Assembly: GCA_951213105.1 (NCBI GenBank)
Contig: OX578153.1
Span: forward strand, 53,412,520 to 53,476,519
DNA: 64,000 nt
From: Amaurobius ferox
Lineage: Eukaryota > Arthropoda > Arachnida > Araneae > Amaurobiidae
Reading direction: 5' to 3'
Shown here one piece after another: positions 59,792 through 64,000 of the stretch. The position numbers and the translations under genes were made by a program. The first letter of the stretch is position 1. Every line of letters starts with the position of its first letter. The notes below the pieces were generated by a model, which worked only from the letters and a program-made list of their open reading frames with translations, had not been told where the DNA came from and did not search any database.

Positions 59792-60399
59792 TCAGATGTA
59801 GTTAAAATGGTTTGCATGAATTAAATTTTGTAAAACAGACCTTCATTAAAGTTCAATAATTTTTATTAGATTTTTTCAGACCCATTTGTTTCGTTTAAAG
59901 GTTTTAAAAAACGCTACAAATTACTCGCTATTTGTTTATAGTGTTTTTGGTTTTTGCTTCGATTTCATCTGGATACTCCTACCAAAGTCTTTATGCAAAA
60001 ATATCAACTTCTTTTACTAACTCGTTTTTCGGTATATAAATTAAACTTATACAGTATATCTGACAATATTTCACATTCAAATTAATCTGTAAACTTGCCT
60101 GAAGACACATAACTACATATTTGGATAAATATACATGTATGTCCATCTATTCTATTCGAGCCTGACTAAAGATTAAAAATATTTAGAATCCTTAAGTTCA
60201 TTTAACCTTCCAATGGCTTATGCAACAATATTTCACCAAGGAGGAAGCAAACAGACTGAGCTTCAATACTAGTGACATTTTAAATATTACAGCTTCCCTA
60301 CTCATTAGAATACCCATGTTAAAATGCCAAAATTTCGAAATTACACCCACGATACTTAGAAGACCAAGAGTTCGATCCAAATTCCAATTACATACACTC
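59792..60399. other. No gene seen
   Basis: AT-rich. Short overlapping frames on both strands at 60198-60447 have no recognisable features. Confidence 0.35.
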
Positions 60400-60683
60400 G
60401 TAGGGTTTTCAAAGTGGTACAAATATTTGCTTATCCATAGCTTTTAATTTTTGAGATATAGGGGTTACAATCGTAAAAAACGAAACATTTTCAATCTTCT
60501 TCAAATTAACAAGACGATTACTCGAAAACTATAAGGGCTTCTTTTTTAAATAAATACGTATATATTTAGAAACTAATTTACCTAACGCATATTTTTGTCG
60601 TTTACTATTTATATCTATCTTTTATAATTTCCATGATATTTCGAGTAAAAGTAAAAAAAGCACTTGCTCAAACGAATACTTTT
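60400..60683 (+). repeat. Family J dispersed repeat, copy 3
   Basis: TTTTTGAGATATAGGGGTTA, ACAAGACGATTACTCGAAAAC and TTTACTATTTATATCTATCT align with the two other J copies. Confidence 0.5.
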
Positions 60684-61438
60684 TAACTTTCCCTGCAATA
60701 CATGGTAATGTATAGGAAAAGTATTGGAATCATGCCGAAAATCGCAACTCGAGTTTTCGACGGATCTACACGTTTCGAGACCTCTAGAATACGAAGACAC
60801 TATTTTTTGCTTGACGTCTGTGTGTGTGTCTGTCGGGCTGTGTGTCTGTGCAATGTATGTATGCACTTTAACACAGAAACTAATGGATCGATTTTCATAA
60901 AATTTGGTAGGTAAGTCACTTGGGTGTGACTCGGGTGCTGATTAGTTTTTAGTACGTTTTGGGATAAAAGAACGCGCCTCTTGCGAAATGGCCCTCAAAA
61001 ATTGCCTATAACAATTCTAGCTGAAAAACTAACGGACCGAATTTCACAAGATTCGATAGATAAGTCGCTTGTGGGTCACCCTGGTGCTAATTGGATTTTG
61101 GTACAATTCGGAAAAAAATAACCTGCTTTTTTTCAAAATAGCCTGCAAAAATCGTCAAATTCTAAAATAAAAAACTACGTATGCTCAAATATATCCATTA
61201 AATACTCGTTTTATACGTAATTATTAACGAAGAAAAGAATAAGACCAACCCCATTACACTAGGACTAGCCTTTCTCGATATAGTTTAGTTTTTTCGTATT
61301 TTCTCTACACAGTCTTTGAAAATAAGTCCAGTTGCCAAATAAGAACGGAAATTGAATTAAAAATGAATTTAATTTAATTAAAATAAAGAGAACATGGATA
61401 TAATTCTGCAGAGAAAGTCATGTGCTGTCCACATCAGA
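60684..61438 (-). mobile_element. Family A element, copy A7
   Basis: Complete copy from TTAACTTTCCCTGCAATACA to CCACATCAGA. It supplies the uninterrupted reference for the nested insertions in A3 (TTCGGAAAAAAATAACCTGC near 61110, GAAAATAAGTCCAGTTGCC near 61318). Confidence 0.87.
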
Positions 61439-61927
61439 TTTTTTAACTTTTCTCGAAAACATAAATTCAAAATATTAATATATTACAACCATATTTCGGA
61501 TTTTTTCAATAAAATAAGAAAATTTATTTACATTTATGTATATATTAAGTTTGGAGGTATAAACGTTCAAATGGTTTGCATTTTTCGCAACGCTTCGATT
61601 TTCAACAAAGAAATAACGATAAATATATTTAATTCACATTAAAAGAAGAAGAATATCATAAAAATTTGATAATTATATCTTTGTGTCGCTGCAGCATTAT
61701 CAAAGTTCCATCTCATATCATTTGACACAAACCAATGACAATAAACCCTTGACAATTCAAAACAATGACCAATAATAACCAATAATCATCAACAATGGTT
61801 AACTTGTTATAACAGTAAACGTGATGACAACAAGAAAAAGTAAAGGAATAATGAGAAACATTACTTTGAAAAGCTCAGTTTTCAGTAGTTTTCTTTCTAC
61901 TTGTATTCTACTGATTTGAGTATCCTT
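61439..61927. other. Spacer between family A copies, no gene
   Basis: A phrase (TTTGGAGGTATAAACGTTCA) resembles 42190-42240, so part is an old repeat. A CAATGACCAATAATAACC run near 61760 is low complexity. Confidence 0.4.
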
Positions 61928-62693
61928 TTACTTTCCCTGCAATACACGGTAATGTATAGGGAAAGTATTGGAATCATACCGAAAATCACAACTCGAGTTT
62001 TTGATGAATCTACATGTTGCGAGACATCTGGAATACGATAAAACTATTTTTAGCGTAACGTCTGTCTGTGTGTCCATCTGCGTGTCTCTGTGTATGTCTG
62101 TCCAATGTATGTATCCACTCTAACTCAAAAACTACTGGAACGAATTTCACAAAATTTGGTGAGTAAGTCACTTGGGTATGACTCTGGTGCTGATTAGTTT
62201 TGGGTACAATTCGGGATAAAAGAACCTGTCTTTTTTACAAAATGGCCGGCAAAAATTGCCTGTATCCACACTAGCTGAATAACTAATTTACCAAATTTCA
62301 CAAATTTCGGTAGATAAGTAGCTTGGGGGTTACCTTGGTGCTGATTAGATTTTAGTACGATTCGGAAAAAATAGCCTGCCTGTTTTTGCGAAATGGCCTG
62401 CAAAAATCTACAAAATCTGAAGTAAAAAACTAAGTATGCTCAAATATATCCATTAAATGCTTGTTTTATTCGTAATTTTTAATGACAGAAAGATTAAGAC
62501 CAACACCAATACACTAGGACTAACCGTTCTCGAGATATTTTAGTTTTATCGTATTTTCTCTAATCCACCGTTGAGAATATGTCCAATTACCAAATGAGAA
62601 CGAAAATTGAATTTAAAGTGAATTAAATTTAATTAAAATAATGAGAATGTCCATATAAGTCTGCAGGGAAATTTATGTGCTGCCCACATCAGA
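61928..62693 (-). mobile_element. Family A element, copy A8
   Basis: From TTACTTTCCCTGCAATACAC to CCACATCAGA, followed after three Ts by A9. Confidence 0.87.
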
Positions 62694-62696
62694 TTT

Positions 62697-62816
62697 TTAC
62701 TTTCCCCGCAATAAATGGTAATGTATAGGGGATGCCAAAAATCGCAAGTCGAGTTCTCGAAGGATCTACACGTTTAGAGACCTCTAGAATACGAAAAAAC
62801 TATTTTTAGCATGACG

Positions 62817-62866
<50 letters not shown>

Positions 62867-63486
62867 TGTGTGTGTGTGTGTCTGTCTGCTTGTGCAATGT
62901 ATGTATCCACTCTAACTCAAAAACTGATGGATCGAATTTCATAAAATTTGGTGGGTAAGTTACTTGGGTGCGGCGTTGGTGCTGATTAGTTTTTGGTACG
63001 ATTCGGAAAAAAAGAACCCGCCTTTTTTTGCGAAATGGCCCGCAAAAATTGCATGTATCCACTGCAGTTGAAAATCTAATTGACCAAATTTCACAAAATT
63101 CAGTACATTAGTCACATGTAGGTTACCCTGGTGCTGATTAGATTTTGGTAGGATTTGAAAAAAAATAACATGCCTTTTTTTGCAAAATGGACATAAAAAT
63201 TGTCAAAATCTAAAATAAAAAACTACGTGTAGTCAAATATATCCATTAAATGCTTGCTTATTACGAAATCTTTAATAAAGAAAATAATAAGATCATCCTC
63301 ATTACACTAGGATTAGCCGTTCTCGAGATATTTTAGTTTTTTCGTATTTTCTCTATGCCATCTTTGAAAATAAGTCCAGTTACCAAATGAAAACGAAAAT
63401 TGAATTAAAAGTGAATTAAATTTAATTAAAATAAAGAGAACGTGAATATAAGTCTGCAGTGAAAGTCCTGTGCTGCCCACATCCAA
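62697..63486 (-). mobile_element. Family A element, copy A9
   Basis: From TTACTTTCCCCGCAATAAAT to CCACATCCAA. The GT tract at 62819-62880 is the longest in family A. It forms a head-to-tail pair with A8. Confidence 0.87.
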
Positions 63487-63925
63487 TTTTTACTTTCGTT
63501 TCCAGACATACCCCATGGTAGCTATAAAAAATTATTTCTCTAACTTTCATTGTAGCCGAGATTCAGTGGACTGAAAACAGATCCCTAAACCCAAAACAAA
63601 TGTATTGTAAAAAATTCTTCCAAGTTAAGGAAAACATCAGCCATAAAAGAAATGAAATACCATGCTTTGGCGCCAAGAACGATTCCATTCAGGTGGGAAT
63701 TTCCATGAACGTTTTTCACTTATAACTAAAATTAGCAAAACACAGAAAGGAAATGGGAAGAGGTTACATATATCTCGATGTACTGCAGAATTTTGGTTTT
63801 CACTACAAAAAAAAAAATTAAAAAAAAAATTAAAATACTTTAGTGTAGCCGCACTGCAAACTGAAGAAATTTTAATCACACTTCAATAAGTAATGCGGAA
63901 GAGCGCCAATGTATATGGAACCTTT
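63487..63925. other. No gene seen
   Basis: Apparently single-copy. Two complementary frames of 75-80 codons have no recognisable domain. Confidence 0.35.
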
Positions 63926-64000
63926 TTACTTTCCCTGCAATACATGGTAATGTATAGGGAAAGAATTGGAATCATGTCGAAAATCGCAACTCGAGTTTTC
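63926..64000 (-). mobile_element. Family A element, copy A10, cut by the window end
   Basis: TTACTTTCCCTGCAATACAT hairpin and the ATCGCAACTCGAGTTTTC start of the body; the rest lies outside. Confidence 0.85.

Overview
This is a eukaryotic, AT-rich, gene-poor window, about 70% A+T by eye. It consists almost entirely of layered transposable elements and simple repeats. The combination of Helitrons ending in CTAG, SINEs headed by 5S rRNA and tRNA sequence, CA/TCTG microsatellites inside transposons and long (TA)n tracts points to an arthropod. A spider is my best guess, but no gene fixes the species. No bacterial operon, rRNA operon, CRISPR array or intact viral genome is present.

Layout. 1-6105: a 31-bp minisatellite, then a tandem and nested block of a hairpin-ended non-autonomous element (family A) with one family B copy inside. 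6106-7586: mostly unrecognised. 7587-10994: a 3.4-kb non-autonomous Helitron (H1). 10995-13466: largely unrecognised, with an old B-like relic. 13480-21088: a 5S/tRNA SINE, four family B copies, a family F copy and a 1.7-kb array of SINE pieces that all share one target-site sequence. 21351-25896: two Helitrons in tandem. 28769-32185: a near-identical second copy of H1. 33046-36956: family E, a SINE inside a Helitron relic, and further relics. 37636-38896: a decayed reverse transcriptase and a GC-rich structured repeat. 38945-42114: a mini-Helitron and Helitron relics with a B copy inside. 43127-43523: the only convincing host coding exon, a cysteine-rich minus-strand protein. 45409-50078: B, F with an intact 5S/tRNA SINE, E, and a long-TIR mariner-like MITE. 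50529-51767: a Ginger-type DNA transposon with an integrase relic. 52236-59791: TA tracts, a second structured GC-rich repeat, and a ~160-bp tandem array split by a MITE that itself holds a Helitron and a SINE. 60684-64000: four more family A copies.

The most interesting signal is a shared internal grammar. Otherwise dissimilar families (A, B and the Helitrons, more weakly E and F) carry a microsatellite followed by a near-palindrome centred on AATTTCATGAAATT. A, B and the Helitrons also carry GTTCTCGAGATATT. B and the Helitrons share a strictly 20-bp periodic CGCCAAATT module. The second is a chain of SINE fragments from at least three subfamilies, each bounded by GAACTAGAGTGT, which implies repeated insertion at one site. 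The third is a 92-93-nt GC-rich element whose two copies show a compensatory base-pair change. Several nested insertions can be resolved exactly because a paralogous empty site lies elsewhere in the window.
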